Of a DNA stretch of 64,000 bases, positions 8,992 through 18,589 are shown one piece after another; the first letter of the stretch is position 1, and each line of letters starts with the position of its first letter. The position numbers and the translations under genes are program-made. The stretch is from Tranquillimonas alkanivorans (GTDB lineage Bacteria; Pseudomonadota; Alphaproteobacteria; Rhodobacterales; Rhodobacteraceae). The DNA lies in NCBI RefSeq assembly GCF_900115595.1, contig NZ_FOXA01000001.1:62001-126000 (forward strand). The letters are read 5' to 3'. Below the pieces are notes generated by a model. That model was not told where the DNA came from. It did no database searches and saw only the letters and a program-made list of their open reading frames with translations.

Positions 8992-9866
8992 TCCCCCTTC
9001 GACATCCCCGAGGTCTCCTGCGTGACCTGCTCGCCGCGGATCATCCTCCGGATGCAGTCCAGCGCCTTGGCCGAGAGCGTCGCGCCGCCCATCCGGTAGT
9101 CCTCGAACGCCGCGTGGGCGAGCGGGACCCAGTCGGCGACGATGGCGGCGATGGCCTCGGCGTAGACGCGGATCTCGTACTGGGCGTGGGCATCCGCCCG
9201 CAGGCGGAGGAAGTGGAAGAGGTTGTGCAGGTCTGTCTTCCAGTACCACTGGGTATAGACGTTCGCCGGCAGGTTCATCCGCGCGAGTTCGCGGGCCAGT
9301 CCCTGCTGCCCGTCCTGGCTGAGCATCTGCTCGTAATGGTCATAGGACCGCATGGCGTCGTCGCGCAGAAGCCGCAGGACGCGCTCGGCCTCCTCGCCCT
9401 GCAGCACCTCTCCGCGCCCCTGGTTGTTCACCGTGGACTGCGCAGCCAGGTGCTCGGGCGCGGGGATGTAGAACTCGCGGTCGAGGATCGAGTAGCGGGC
9501 CGAGTACTCGTTCACGTTGGCGGTCCGGTGGCGGATCCACTGGCGCGCCACGAAGACGGGCAGTTTCACGTGGAGCTTGATCTCGCACATCTCGAACGGG
9601 GTCGAGTGCCAGTGCCGCATGAGGTAACGGATCAGCCCGGCGTCGTTGCTGACGTGCTTCGTGCCCGCGCCGTAGGACACCCGCGCGGCCTGCACTATGG
9701 CGCTGTCGTCGCCCATGTAGTCGATGACGCGGACGAAGCCGTGGTCGAGCACCTCGTACGCCTTGTAGAGATGCCCCTCGATCCCCGGCGCGGTGGCGCG
9801 CAACGTCTGGGTCGGCTGGGCCCGCAGCGCGTCGATCTCGGCCTGCTGGTCGGGGGTGATGGGCAT
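8961..9866 (-). CDS. thyX: flavin-dependent thymidylate synthase ThyX
   Basis: A 301-aa flavin-dependent thymidylate synthase that methylates dUMP to dTMP using methylene-tetrahydrofolate and FAD/NADPH. The diagnostic ThyX motif [15 protein letters not shown] is intact near the middle of the protein. The [20 protein letters not shown] segment that precedes it is also conserved. The start was chosen for AGAGGAG 9 bases upstream, which places the protein start at [10 protein letters not shown]. The length is slightly above the roughly 220-300 aa usual for the family because of N- and C-terminal extensions. The downstream orphan gene overlaps its 3' end, so the two may be co-transcribed. Confidence 0.97.
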   Translation of the reverse strand: MPITPDQQAEIDALRAQPTQTLRATAPGIEGHLYKAYEVLDHGFVRVIDYMGDDSAIVQAARVSYGAGTKHVSNDAGLIRYLMRHWHSTPFEMCEIKLHVKLPVFVARQWIRHRTANVNEYSARYSILDREFYIPAPEHLAAQSTVNNQGRGEVLQGEEAERVLRLLRDDAMRSYDHYEQMLSQDGQQGLARELARMNLPANVYTQWYWKTDLHNLFHFLRLRADAHAQYEIRVYAEAIAAIVADWVPLAHAAFEDYRMGGATLSAKALDCIRRMIRGEQVTQETSGMSKGEWREFEGIIR

Positions 9867-10130
9867 TGCGGCGGGCTCCTCTGCGCGGTCTCTCGCCCCC
9901 CTTATAGCGACGCAGCCGGCTGCGGAAATACACCATGCCGATCTCGACTGCGAACCGCAGGTCATTCGCAACACAAGGCTGCACTTGGACCGCTGCGCGC
10001 CCAGCGCAACCCCAGCGCCCCGACTGCGCGGAATGATCAGCCCCCTCGCCCCCTGCCCCGCTCTGTGGCAGCTTTAACCCGGACGCCCGGGCGCTAGGTG
10101 CCCGGCAGGATTGGAAACAAGGAGAGGCAT

Positions 10131-10565
10131 ATGGACATCAAGTACCTGCACACCATGGTTCGGGTGAAGGACCTGGATAAATCGAAGGCGTTCTACGAGC
10201 TTCTCGGGCTCAAGGAGCGCCGCCGCATCGACAACGACAAGGGCCGCTTCACGCTGGCCTTCATGTGCCCGCCGGGCCAGGACGACGGCACCGCCGACGT
10301 CGAGATGACCTACAACTGGGACGGCGACGAGGGCCTGCCCTCCGACAGCCGCCATTTCGGTCACCTCGCCTACTCGGTCGAGAACATCTACGAAATGTGC
10401 GAACATCTTCAGAAGAACGGCGTGACCATCAACCGGCCGCCGCGCGACGGACACATGGCCTTCGTGCGCTCGCCCGACAACGTCTCGGTCGAGCTTTTGC
10501 AGATGGGCGAACCGCTGGAGCCGAAGGAACCGTGGGCCAGCATGGAAAACACCGGGCACTGGTAA
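10131..10565 (+). CDS. gloA: lactoylglutathione lyase (glyoxalase I)
   Basis: A 144-aa VOC-fold metalloenzyme that converts the methylglyoxal-glutathione hemithioacetal to S-lactoylglutathione. Candidate metal ligands are His7 (YLHTMVRV), the Glu in DVEMTYNW, the His in FGHLAYSV and the Glu in VSVELLQ, matching the His-Glu-His-Glu pattern of GloA. RFTLAFM and TYNWDGDEGL are family hallmarks. The ribosome site AAGGAGAGGC directly precedes the ATG. It is the first gene of a likely operon: the next gene appears to begin inside its 3' end. Confidence 0.96.
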   Translation: MDIKYLHTMVRVKDLDKSKAFYELLGLKERRRIDNDKGRFTLAFMCPPGQDDGTADVEMTYNWDGDEGLPSDSRHFGHLAYSVENIYEMCEHLQKNGVTINRPPRDGHMAFVRSPDNVSVELLQMGEPLEPKEPWASMENTGHW

Positions 10566-11242
10566 GCCTCGCAAGTGCGCTGGCCTTGGTCCCTGCCGGG
10601 GCCGAGGCCGGGTGCCGGCTGGCGTTGCTGCTGGCGCTCGACGTCTCCTCGTCCGTGGACGCGGACGAGGACGCGTTGCAGCGCAGCGGCCTGGCGCGGG
10701 CGCTGGTCGCCCCCGAGGTGCGCGACGCCGTGTTCGCGGTGCCGGGCGAGCCTGTGGCGCTGGCGGTCTACGAATGGTCGGGCCGCTATCAGCAGGACGT
10801 GCTGCTGGACTGGACCCTGCTGCGTGCGCCCGCCGACCTTGAGGCCGCGTCGCAGGCGATCGCCGGATCGCGGCGCGGCCACGCCGAGTTTCCGACGGCC
10901 CTGGGCTACGCCGTCGGATACTCCGCGCGGCTTTTTGCACGGGCGCCGGAGTGCCTGTTCCGAACGCTCGACGTGTCGGGCGACGGTGTGAACAACGACG
11001 GCTTTCCGCCGCGACTGGCGTACGAGAACTTCCCGCTCGAGGGTGTGACGGTGAATGGCCTGCCTATCGGCGGCCACGATCCCGAGGTCTTCGCCTTTTA
11101 CGGGACCGAGGTACTGCGCGGCCCCGGCGCCTTTCTCGAGGTGGCCGAGAACTTCGAGGATTACGAGAGGGCGATGCGCCGGAAGCTCGTGCGCGAGATC
11201 GGTGCGAGGGTGGTCGGCGCGGCCCCGGCGGACGGCGGATGA
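10532..11242 (+). CDS. DUF1194 family protein (copy 1)
   Basis: A secreted or periplasmic protein of the DUF1194 family, which has a von Willebrand A-like fold. The LDVSSSVDADE motif resembles a MIDAS metal site, and LDVSGDGVNNDG is the second conserved block. No ATG exists in this frame near the right place. GTG at 10532 is the best start: it follows GAAGGAACC and yields a short basic n-region, a hydrophobic core (ALVSLASALALVPAG) and a cleavable AEA-type end, for 236 aa. This start lies inside gloA. The 3' end overlaps the next gene by 4 bases. Function is unknown. Confidence 0.82.
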   Translation: MGQHGKHRALVSLASALALVPAGAEAGCRLALLLALDVSSSVDADEDALQRSGLARALVAPEVRDAVFAVPGEPVALAVYEWSGRYQQDVLLDWTLLRAPADLEAASQAIAGSRRGHAEFPTALGYAVGYSARLFARAPECLFRTLDVSGDGVNNDGFPPRLAYENFPLEGVTVNGLPIGGHDPEVFAFYGTEVLRGPGAFLEVAENFEDYERAMRRKLVREIGARVVGAAPADGG

Positions 11243-11958
11243 GGCGCCTTGTCGCGGCCGTGGCACTGTGGCTCGCTCTTGCCGGCGCAGGACAGGCGGC
11301 CTGCCGGCTGGCGCTGGTCCTCGCGCTCGACATCTCAGGCTCGGTCAACGCCGAGGAGTATCGCCAGCAGGTCGACGGCCTTGCCGGTGCGCTGGAGGCG
11401 CCGGCGGTGCGGCAGGCGTTCTTCGCCATGCCCGGCGCGACCGTGGACCTTGCGGTGTTCGAATGGAGCGGACCGGGCAGCACGCGTACGCTGGTGGAGT
11501 GGACGACGGTGCGCGACCGGGCTGCGCTGGACCAGGTGACGCGGCGGCTGCGCGGCGTGCAGCGCGTGCCCGGTCCGCCCTCCACCGCGCTCGGCGCGGC
11601 GATGCTGGAAGGGGCGCGGCGACTGTCCGGGCGTCCGGCATGCTGGCGGCACGTCCTCGACGTGTCGGGGGACGGCAAGTCGAACACGGGGCCCCGCCCG
11701 CACGAGGTGCGGACCGACCCGGCGCTGGCTGACATCACCATCAACGGGCTTGTCGTGGGTAGCGAGACGATGCGCGGCACGCAGGTTCGCGACAGCGAGA
11801 CGGCCGAACTTTCCGCCTATTTCAATGCGTGGGTGATCAAGGGGCCCGACGCCTTTGTCGAGGTCGCCGTGGAATTCACCGACTACCGCGCCGCGATGGA
11901 GCGGAAGCTGCTGCGGGAGTTGCAGGTGCTGGCGCTCGGTCGGCTGAATGATCAATAA
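11239..11958 (+). CDS. DUF1194 family protein (copy 2)
   Basis: A 239-aa paralogue of the preceding protein. It has a clear signal peptide (MRRLVAAVALWLALAGAGQA), then the vWA-like core with LDISGSVNAEE and LDVSGDGKSNTG. The two copies share the order of blocks, the closing segment ending ERKLLREL, and length, so a tandem duplication is likely. The ATGA overlap with copy 1 indicates translational coupling. It ends convergently with the MarR gene, overlapping it by 7 bases. No catalytic residues are known for DUF1194; metal-dependent protein binding is an inference from the MIDAS-like motif. Confidence 0.88.
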   Translation: MRRLVAAVALWLALAGAGQAACRLALVLALDISGSVNAEEYRQQVDGLAGALEAPAVRQAFFAMPGATVDLAVFEWSGPGSTRTLVEWTTVRDRAALDQVTRRLRGVQRVPGPPSTALGAAMLEGARRLSGRPACWRHVLDVSGDGKSNTGPRPHEVRTDPALADITINGLVVGSETMRGTQVRDSETAELSAYFNAWVIKGPDAFVEVAVEFTDYRAAMERKLLRELQVLALGRLNDQ

Positions 11959-12455
11959 ATATAGCGGATCTGGTCGCTCCAGAACCGCTCGATCCGGCGC
12001 AGCGCACCGTTGACCCGGTCGGCGTCGTCCGCGGTCAGGATGCCGCGCTTGCCCAAGGTCTCCGACTGGCGCGCGAAAAGCTCGGCCACCTGGTCGCGCA
12101 CCGCCCGCCCCCTGGGCGTCAGCCGGACCCGGACGGCGCGGCGGTCGATCTCGCACCTCTGGTGATGCATGTAACCCGTCTCGACCAACTTCTTCAGGTT
12201 GTAAGAGACGTTCGAGCCTTGGTAGTAGCCACGGCTTTTCAGCTCTCCCGCCGTCACCACGTTGTCGCCGACGTTGTAGAGCAGAAGCGCCTGGACCGGG
12301 TTGATCTCAAGCATGCCAGTCCGCTCGAATTCGTCCTTCAGGACGTCGAGCAGGAGGCGGTGCAAACGCTCGATCAGCCCGAGCGTGACCAGGTACTCTG
12401 ACAGCAGGCCGTGCCGGACACTCGGGTCGTTGTCGATGCTTCGTTGCAGGCTCAT
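11952..12455 (-). CDS. ldtR: MarR-family regulator, LdtR type
   Basis: A 167-aa winged-helix DNA-binding protein. The helix-turn-helix and wing lie around VTAGELKSRGYYQGSNVSYNLKKL (about residues 68-92), followed by the wing DRRAVRVRLTPRGR. Sequence and length match the LdtR group, which in Rhizobiales relatives controls an L,D-transpeptidase gene and stress or cell-envelope functions; that role is known for homologues, not shown here. No L,D-transpeptidase gene is in the window. The start follows CGGAGGA. The gene is not in an obvious operon. Confidence 0.85.
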   Translation of the reverse strand: MSLQRSIDNDPSVRHGLLSEYLVTLGLIERLHRLLLDVLKDEFERTGMLEINPVQALLLYNVGDNVVTAGELKSRGYYQGSNVSYNLKKLVETGYMHHQRCEIDRRAVRVRLTPRGRAVRDQVAELFARQSETLGKRGILTADDADRVNGALRRIERFWSDQIRYIY

Positions 12456-12521
12456 CGCGTCCTCCGTCGACTATGGCCGACAGTCCTGCGCGATAAGCCC
12501 TAATTTTTCGTCAAGGTCAGG

Positions 12522-12800
12522 TCAGCCGGCGGCGCCACGGCCAAGCACGCGAGCATGCGCCGCGATCTCTTCGATGAGCGGGGCGAACCGGTCCGGCGGC
12601 GCCTCCTGTCCGCTGACCCAGCGATAAAGGTCCTGGTCGTTCTCGTTCAGCATGTCCTCGTAAAGGTCCAGCCGCTCGGCCGGCAGCGTCTTGAGCTTCT
12701 CGTCGGACCAGCCACCCAGGATCAGGTCCATCTCCTTGATCCCGCGCCGCCACGAACGCATGTGCAGCCGCTTCAGCCGGGTTTCAGTCGTTTCGGACAT
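12522..12800 (-). CDS. sdhE: FAD assembly factor SdhE
   Basis: A 92-aa protein of the SdhE/Sdh5 family, which promotes covalent attachment of FAD to the succinate dehydrogenase flavoprotein subunit. The signature RGxxE motif is present as RRGIKEMD near residues 18-25, followed by the family's helical bundle with DLYRWVSGQ. Length is typical (80-100 aa). It sits 3 bases downstream of the XRE regulator gene and is probably co-transcribed. Succinate dehydrogenase genes are not in the window. Confidence 0.93.
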   Translation of the reverse strand: MSETTETRLKRLHMRSWRRGIKEMDLILGGWSDEKLKTLPAERLDLYEDMLNENDQDLYRWVSGQEAPPDRFAPLIEEIAAHARVLGRGAAG

Positions 12801-12803
12801 GCC

Positions 12804-13208
12804 TCAGCTCCCCGCCGCCAGCGCGGCCTTGAGCCGCTTTTCCAGCCGCCCCAGCCGTTCGGACGTGTTGTGCAGCTCGCCCCGCATCTGGCGCATCTCG
12901 GTTAGGATCGAGGCCACGTCGGCCGTCATCGGCGTCGCGTCCTCGGGATGGCTCAGCCCGTCACCCTCGCCCGTCAGCAGCCAGCGGAGCGACACGTTGA
13001 GGATGCCCGATAGCATGCTGAGCCGGTTGGCGCGCGGCTCAGCGGTATCGTTTTCCCATTTCTGGAGCGTCGTCAGCTTCACGCCGACCCGGCGGGCCAG
13101 GTCCTCCTGGCTCATTCCCAGCACCTGACGGGCGTCGGCCAGACGGTCGCCGAAGGTCGCGTTATCGTTCGAGTACCAGTCGCTGTCGGGGATCGCGGTT
13201 TCGTCCAT
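12804..13208 (-). CDS. XRE-family helix-turn-helix regulator with coiled-coil tail
   Basis: A 134-aa cytoplasmic DNA-binding protein. A Cro/CI-type helix-turn-helix covers about residues 20-75 (MSQEDLARRVGVKLTTLQKWEN is the recognition region). A short linker follows, then a C-terminal heptad-rich helix ending RLGRLEKRLKAALA that likely dimerises. An AAAGGA site precedes the ATG. It lies directly upstream of sdhE and is divergent from the aminotransferase gene, 88 bases away. The regulated genes are unknown, though autoregulation of the XRE-sdhE pair would be a reasonable guess. Confidence 0.87.
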   Translation of the reverse strand: MDETAIPDSDWYSNDNATFGDRLADARQVLGMSQEDLARRVGVKLTTLQKWENDTAEPRANRLSMLSGILNVSLRWLLTGEGDGLSHPEDATPMTADVASILTEMRQMRGELHNTSERLGRLEKRLKAALAAGS

Positions 13209-13239
13209 GTCTCCGGTCCTTTCCGGTGATCCGGCTTGA

Positions 13240-14498
<1,259 letters not shown>

Positions 14499-14499
<1 letters not shown>

Positions 14500-14906
14500 T
14501 GAACGAGCTGCCGGAGTACTATTTCCGTATCCGCGAGAACGGGGCCTTCGTGTTCCGGGTGAATCCCGAGAACCGTCAGCGCCGGCTCGAAATGGACCAG
14601 ATCGCCGCTGTCAACGTCCGCAACGGCGAGGTCAAGCCGCACGGCGGCCGCACGCTCAGCGACGCCGACCGGCAGGTTATCGACGAGTGGATGGAGGAGC
14701 GCCGCGCCGAGCTTGCCCGGCGCGAGATGTCGGACGTGCAGCAGACGGTGGAGCGGCTGAACCTCACCGCCCACTGGGCGCAGACGAAGGCCACGGATGA
14801 CCAGCTTGAACAGGTGACCGGCGATCTGCTGATGGCGATGCACGACCTGCGCGCGGTTCTGGTCCGCAAGGCAGCCGACCGGCTGGACAAGGCCGGGACC
14901 GCCTGA
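14499..14906 (+). CDS. conserved hypothetical protein, aminotransferase operon
   Basis: A 135-aa soluble protein without a domain I can name. The N-terminal third looks beta-rich (YYFRIRENGAFVFRVNPENR). The remainder is helical and charged (WMEERRAELARREMSDVQQTVERLN), which suggests a helical bundle or coiled coil. There is no signal peptide or Cys pair. It is translationally coupled to the upstream aminotransferase through a one-base stop/start overlap (TGATG), so the two are one transcript. Function is unknown; a helper for the enzyme is only a guess. Confidence 0.8.
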
Positions 14907-15094
14907 GTCCTCGCGCCCCCTGCGGCATTTGCACTTTTTCGACGCCTTCGCGCCTTGTCGCCGTCGACAAGTGCGGCGGGCTGTCGTACGCTTAATTTTA
15001 AGGATCGGTGTGGCGACCACAACACGATCCACATGCGGCCGAGGCAGCCGCGGCGGGCAACGATCCGCCGGCAGACAGGAAAGGAACATCGCGC

Positions 15095-15220
15095 ATGTCG
15101 ATGCCCGTGACGTTCGACGACCTGATGGTGGCGGGGCTTGTCCTGCTGGCGATCCGGGGGCTTTGGCGAAGTTTCACCGACCTGCCCCACGAGCTTCCGA
15201 CCGAGCAGACCGAGGTCTGA
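15095..15220 (+). CDS. putative 41-aa single-span membrane peptide
   Basis: The short ORF reads MSMPVTFDDLMVAGLVLLAI then a charged tail ending in TEQTEV. Residues 10-22 are hydrophobic and could form a short membrane segment. AGGAAAGGA lies 10-16 bases before the ATG, and a second ATG follows 6 bases later. It fills an otherwise empty 317-base stretch and ends 3 bases before the convergent DUF4198 gene. Support is the ribosome site and composition only; conservation was not checked. Confidence 0.45.
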   Translation: MSMPVTFDDLMVAGLVLLAIRGLWRSFTDLPHELPTEQTEV

Positions 15221-15223
15221 CGC

Positions 15224-16033
15224 TCAGCCCGGCACCGCGAAGGTCAGGCTGCCCCACAGGCTTTCCCACATCGCGTCGTCCGCATCGGATTCACGCAGCA
15301 CAACGTGGTCGAGCAGGTAGGTGTGGCCGGGCATGACCGGGACCACGGCGACGCCGTCCGCGTCCGTCGTCACTGTCGAAATCCCGACCTCGCCTTCGGC
15401 GTCCTTCTCGAAGATCTCCACCTGCGCGTTCGTGCGCGGGGCGCCTTCATACAGCACCCGCACGGGGAACCCGGCCGACAGGTCGTCGGTGTAGGGGTTG
15501 GCCAGCGCCACCAATTCGACCGTCAGTCCGACGGGGCGGTCCGCGCCCGCGCCGTCGCCCACGGCGACCAGGCTCTTGGCATGGCGCGAGTAGACCTCGG
15601 TCACGTCCTCTCGCGGCAGGCCGCGCGCCTCGTGCGCATCGGGCACCCATGCCGCGCCCTTGTGTGTGACGAAGCTCACGAAACTCCCCCAGTCGTCGTA
15701 GGTCAGGTCATAGTCGCGCGTGACGTGGACGATGACGTTCAGCCCCTCCGCCGGCGCTTCGGCGTCGAGCGCCGGCCGGTCGCCCAACCGCATCTTTACC
15801 GGCGCGACGGTGTCGCCGGCCGCGATCTCGAAGCGATGGAAGTTGCGCGGAAGATAGGCATAGGCCGAGCCGCCGTACGTCTGACCCACCCGGATATCCG
15901 CCACTATGCGGTCGCCGGCCTGCACGCTGAAGTCGTGCGGGTCGATCCAGAACTCGTGGCCCCAGGCCGGGATCATGCTAGCTAGCGCGAAAACCAGGCC
16001 CAGCAGAGGAGCGCGACATCCCATGGCAATCAT
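15224..16033 (-). CDS. DUF4198 domain periplasmic protein
   Basis: A 269-aa exported protein with a signal peptide (hydrophobic core PLLGLVFALASMIPAWG) directly followed by HEFWIDP, the hallmark N-terminus of DUF4198. The family has beta-sandwich domains and is often found beside nickel or cobalt uptake genes. The C-terminal half has an Ig-like segment (VEIFEKDAEGEV...TTDADGVAVVPV). Two starts 9 bases apart are possible (16033 or 16024); both have AAGGA upstream. Its 5' end overlaps the start of the divergent HupE-type gene, a metal-uptake-like partner. Confidence 0.85.
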   Translation of the reverse strand: MIAMGCRAPLLGLVFALASMIPAWGHEFWIDPHDFSVQAGDRIVADIRVGQTYGGSAYAYLPRNFHRFEIAAGDTVAPVKMRLGDRPALDAEAPAEGLNVIVHVTRDYDLTYDDWGSFVSFVTHKGAAWVPDAHEARGLPREDVTEVYSRHAKSLVAVGDGAGADRPVGLTVELVALANPYTDDLSAGFPVRVLYEGAPRTNAQVEIFEKDAEGEVGISTVTTDADGVAVVPVMPGHTYLLDHVVLRESDADDAMWESLWGSLTFAVPG

Positions 16034-17186
16034 TCCTTCGTCCTTGGCGGAAGGCAGGGTGTGGCGCGGGGCGCTGCTGTCAAGCCTGCTGCTGGCGCTC
16101 CTGACCTGCTGGGCCTCCGTCGCGCGGGCGCACGAGGTGCAGCCGGCGGTCGCGGACGTCTGGATCGAGGGCGACGCGCTGCGCATGGAGCTGAAGCTGA
16201 CGCTCGAACCGCTGATGGCGGGCATCGACCTCGAAGGGCTCGATGACACCAACGCGTCGGACCGGACCGAGGCGAACGACGCGCTGCGAACGCTTGCACC
16301 GAACGAACTGGAGACGCGGTTCGAGGCATACTGGCCGGAACTGAGGGACGATTTGCAAATTCGCTCGGACGGCGAGCGGGTTGTTCCGCGCCTCGGAGGC
16401 GTCGACATCCCCAAGGTCGGCGACCCGGGCCTGCCCCGCCTTTCGCGCCTGCGCCTGACGGCCGACCTCCCGCCCGGCGACGCGCCGGTGACGGTCGCGT
16501 GGCCGGCCACGAACGGGGCTCTGGTCGTCCGCCAGATGGCGGCGGGCCCGGACGGCTACAGCGCCTACCTCGACCGCGGGGCCGAAAGCGCGCCGATGCC
16601 GCGCACGGGGACCGTGCAGCAATCGTCGCTCGAGGTTTTCACCGACTACGTCGTCATCGGATTCGCGCACATCATCCCGAAGGGACTGGACCACATCCTG
16701 TTCGTGCTGGGGCTGTTCTTCCTGTCGCAGAGGCTCGGCCCGCTGCTCTGGCAGGTGTCCGCCTTTACCGTTGCGCACACGGTCACGCTGGCGCTCGGCA
16801 TCCTGGGGCTGGTCAGCGTGCCGGCCTACATCGTCGAGCCGCTGATCGCGGCCTCCATCGCCTATGTCGGGATCGAGAACGTGCTGTCGCGCGGCATGAA
16901 CCCGTGGCGGCCGGTCGTCGTTTTCGCCTTCGGCCTGCTGCACGGGCTCGGCTTCGCGTCCGTCCTGGGCGAGATCGGGCTGAACCCGGCCCAGTTCGTG
17001 ACCGGGCTGATCGGGTTCAACGTGGGCGTGGAGCTCGGCCAACTCGCGGTGATCGCACTGGCGTTCCTGGCGGTGGGCGTGTGGTCGCGCAACCGCACCT
17101 GGTACCGCAGCGTCATCGCCAATCCGGCCTCGATCGCCATAGCGCTGGTGGGCGCGTACTGGGCGGTGGAGCGGACGCTTCTGTAG
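16023..17186 (+). CDS. HupE/UreJ-family membrane protein
   Basis: A 387-aa protein with an N-terminal signal segment, a periplasmic domain of about 180 residues beginning HEVQPAVADV, and about six C-terminal helices. The helices carry FAHIIPKGLDHILFVLGLFF and FGLLHGLGFA, the His-rich motifs of the HupE/UreJ_2 group. By family it may move nickel or cobalt, but this is not shown. The ATG at 16023 has AGAGGAG 11 bases upstream. A GTG at 16059, after GGAAGGCAGG, is an alternative giving 375 aa. With the ATG start, the gene begins inside the divergent DUF4198 gene. Confidence 0.85.
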   Translation: MAIIPSSLAEGRVWRGALLSSLLLALLTCWASVARAHEVQPAVADVWIEGDALRMELKLTLEPLMAGIDLEGLDDTNASDRTEANDALRTLAPNELETRFEAYWPELRDDLQIRSDGERVVPRLGGVDIPKVGDPGLPRLSRLRLTADLPPGDAPVTVAWPATNGALVVRQMAAGPDGYSAYLDRGAESAPMPRTGTVQQSSLEVFTDYVVIGFAHIIPKGLDHILFVLGLFFLSQRLGPLLWQVSAFTVAHTVTLALGILGLVSVPAYIVEPLIAASIAYVGIENVLSRGMNPWRPVVVFAFGLLHGLGFASVLGEIGLNPAQFVTGLIGFNVGVELGQLAVIALAFLAVGVWSRNRTWYRSVIANPASIAIALVGAYWAVERTLL

Positions 17187-17193
17187 GTCGGTC

Positions 17194-17216
17194 GCGCGCC
17201 CGATCGCCGGGCGCGC
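17194..17216. terminator. hairpin between convergent hupE-like gene and galU
   Basis: A perfect 9-bp stem (GCGCGCCCG at 17194-17202 with CGGGCGCGC at 17208-17216) and a 5-base loop in the 38-base gap between convergent genes. There is no T-run on either side, so factor-independent termination is uncertain. Confidence 0.45.
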
Positions 17217-17224
17217 ATGCCGGA

Positions 17225-18121
17225 TCAGGCGGCGGGGCGCAGATCGAGCTTGTCGCAGAACTCGCTCAGCACCTCGGCATAGTCCTTGTCGCGGGCGGCC
17301 AGTGTCAGCGTCGCGGCCAGCATGCCCTGCTTCGAGCCGCAGTCGAACCGCTCGCCGCTGAACTCGAACCCGACCAGGCCCACCTTCTCGATCCCTGCCG
17401 CGATGGCGTCGGTCAACTGGATCTCGCCCCCGCTGCCGGGGCCCTGAACGGCCAGCGCGTCGAAGATGCAGGCGTCGAGGATGTAGCGACCGACGACGGC
17501 CTTGGTCGACGGCGCATCCGCCGGATCGGGCTTTTCGACCATGCCGCGCGCGAAGGTCAGCGGCCCCTCGGTGCGGGTCGGGGCCAGCACGCCGTAGGAC
17601 GACACCTTTTCGCGCGGGACGTCCATCGTGGCGACCATGTGACCGGCGTCGGTCTTGGCATAGGCCTCGGCCATCTCGCTCAGGCATCCGGTCTCGCCCA
17701 TGATCAGGTCGTCGGGCAGGATGACGGCCACGGCGCCCGGCAGCACGTGGTCGCGCGCGCAATTGACGGCGTGGCCGAGGCCCAACGGCTCGTCCTGCAT
17801 CACGAAGACGATCTCGTGCTCGTCCTCGTCCAGCGCGGCGTCGTCCAGCTTGTCGGCGATCTTGACCTTGCCGCGCTCCTTCAGCGTCGCGGAAAGCTCC
17901 GCATCCTGGCGCACGTGTCGTTCGATGGCCTCTTTCGAGGGGTGGCTGACGAAGATCATCCGCTCGACGCCGGCGTCGCGCGCCTCGTCGATGGCGTACT
18001 GGATGAGCGGGGTGTCGATGACCGGCAGCAGCTCTTTCGGGGTGGCCTTGGTGGCCGGCAGGAAACGGGTACCCAGCCCCGCCACCGGGAAGATCGCGGT
18101 TCGGATTGTCGAATTGGTCAT
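17225..18121 (-). CDS. galU: UTP--glucose-1-phosphate uridylyltransferase
   Basis: A 298-aa cytoplasmic nucleotidyltransferase that makes UDP-glucose from UTP and glucose 1-phosphate. The N-terminal nucleotide-binding motif is FPVAGLGTRFLPATKATPKE. Other family blocks are LGLGHAVNCA and GRYIL, and the C-terminal FDCGSKQG. The start follows GGAG 9 bases upstream. The product feeds the Ugd encoded at 26 kb and the glycosyl donors of the nearby polysaccharide genes. It is divergent from the gpsA operon across a 468-base gap. Confidence 0.97.
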   Translation of the reverse strand: MTNSTIRTAIFPVAGLGTRFLPATKATPKELLPVIDTPLIQYAIDEARDAGVERMIFVSHPSKEAIERHVRQDAELSATLKERGKVKIADKLDDAALDEDEHEIVFVMQDEPLGLGHAVNCARDHVLPGAVAVILPDDLIMGETGCLSEMAEAYAKTDAGHMVATMDVPREKVSSYGVLAPTRTEGPLTFARGMVEKPDPADAPSTKAVVGRYILDACIFDALAVQGPGSGGEIQLTDAIAAGIEKVGLVGFEFSGERFDCGSKQGMLAATLTLAARDKDYAEVLSEFCDKLDLRPAA

Positions 18122-18589
18122 GGAAAGATGCTCCGCCTTGTAACGCTCGTCCGTCCGCGCACGCCCCGCGTGCGCTGCGTCGAGTTGCTGCAACGCAACA
18201 TCGCCGCCCGGGTTCCAGTGAACGTGAAGGCGCCCAAGAGGTCAAAGTCGCCAAAGGGCGCGGCCGGTTCCGCCGAAACGCGCTAGAAGCACGGAAAAAG
18301 TGCTGTTTTCCACGATCCGACAGTTTGGCGCCGGTCAAGCCGCGCCGGTGCATGCGCCGCCGTGCGCCCAGTAAATGGGCGGCTAGCTTTATAAGTGGGC
18401 ACCCGCGCCAGCCAATCCCGCCCGCGCCGCCCATGCTGCGGCTGCAAAGGCCCGCCGGTTGAAATCCGGCGGCAAGCACCTAGTGTCGAGGCGAACCATC
18501 GGACGAGAAACCATGAGACCCGCGGCGCGTTTGCCGACGTGCAGGCACCGTGCAGGCGAGGTCCGCCGAGATCGGGAAGAGGATCTGAC
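18122..18589. other. 468-base divergent intergenic region, galU/gpsA
   Basis: No credible gene was found. The region contains a 7-bp hairpin (CCGCCGG at 18452-18458 with CCGGCGG at 18466-18472), an AT-richer patch near 18385-18400 (CTTTATAAGT) that could be a promoter -10 region for the rightward operon, and the gpsA ribosome site AGAGGA. The length leaves room for osmotic control of the operon or a small RNA, but I see no direct proof of either. Confidence 0.45.
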
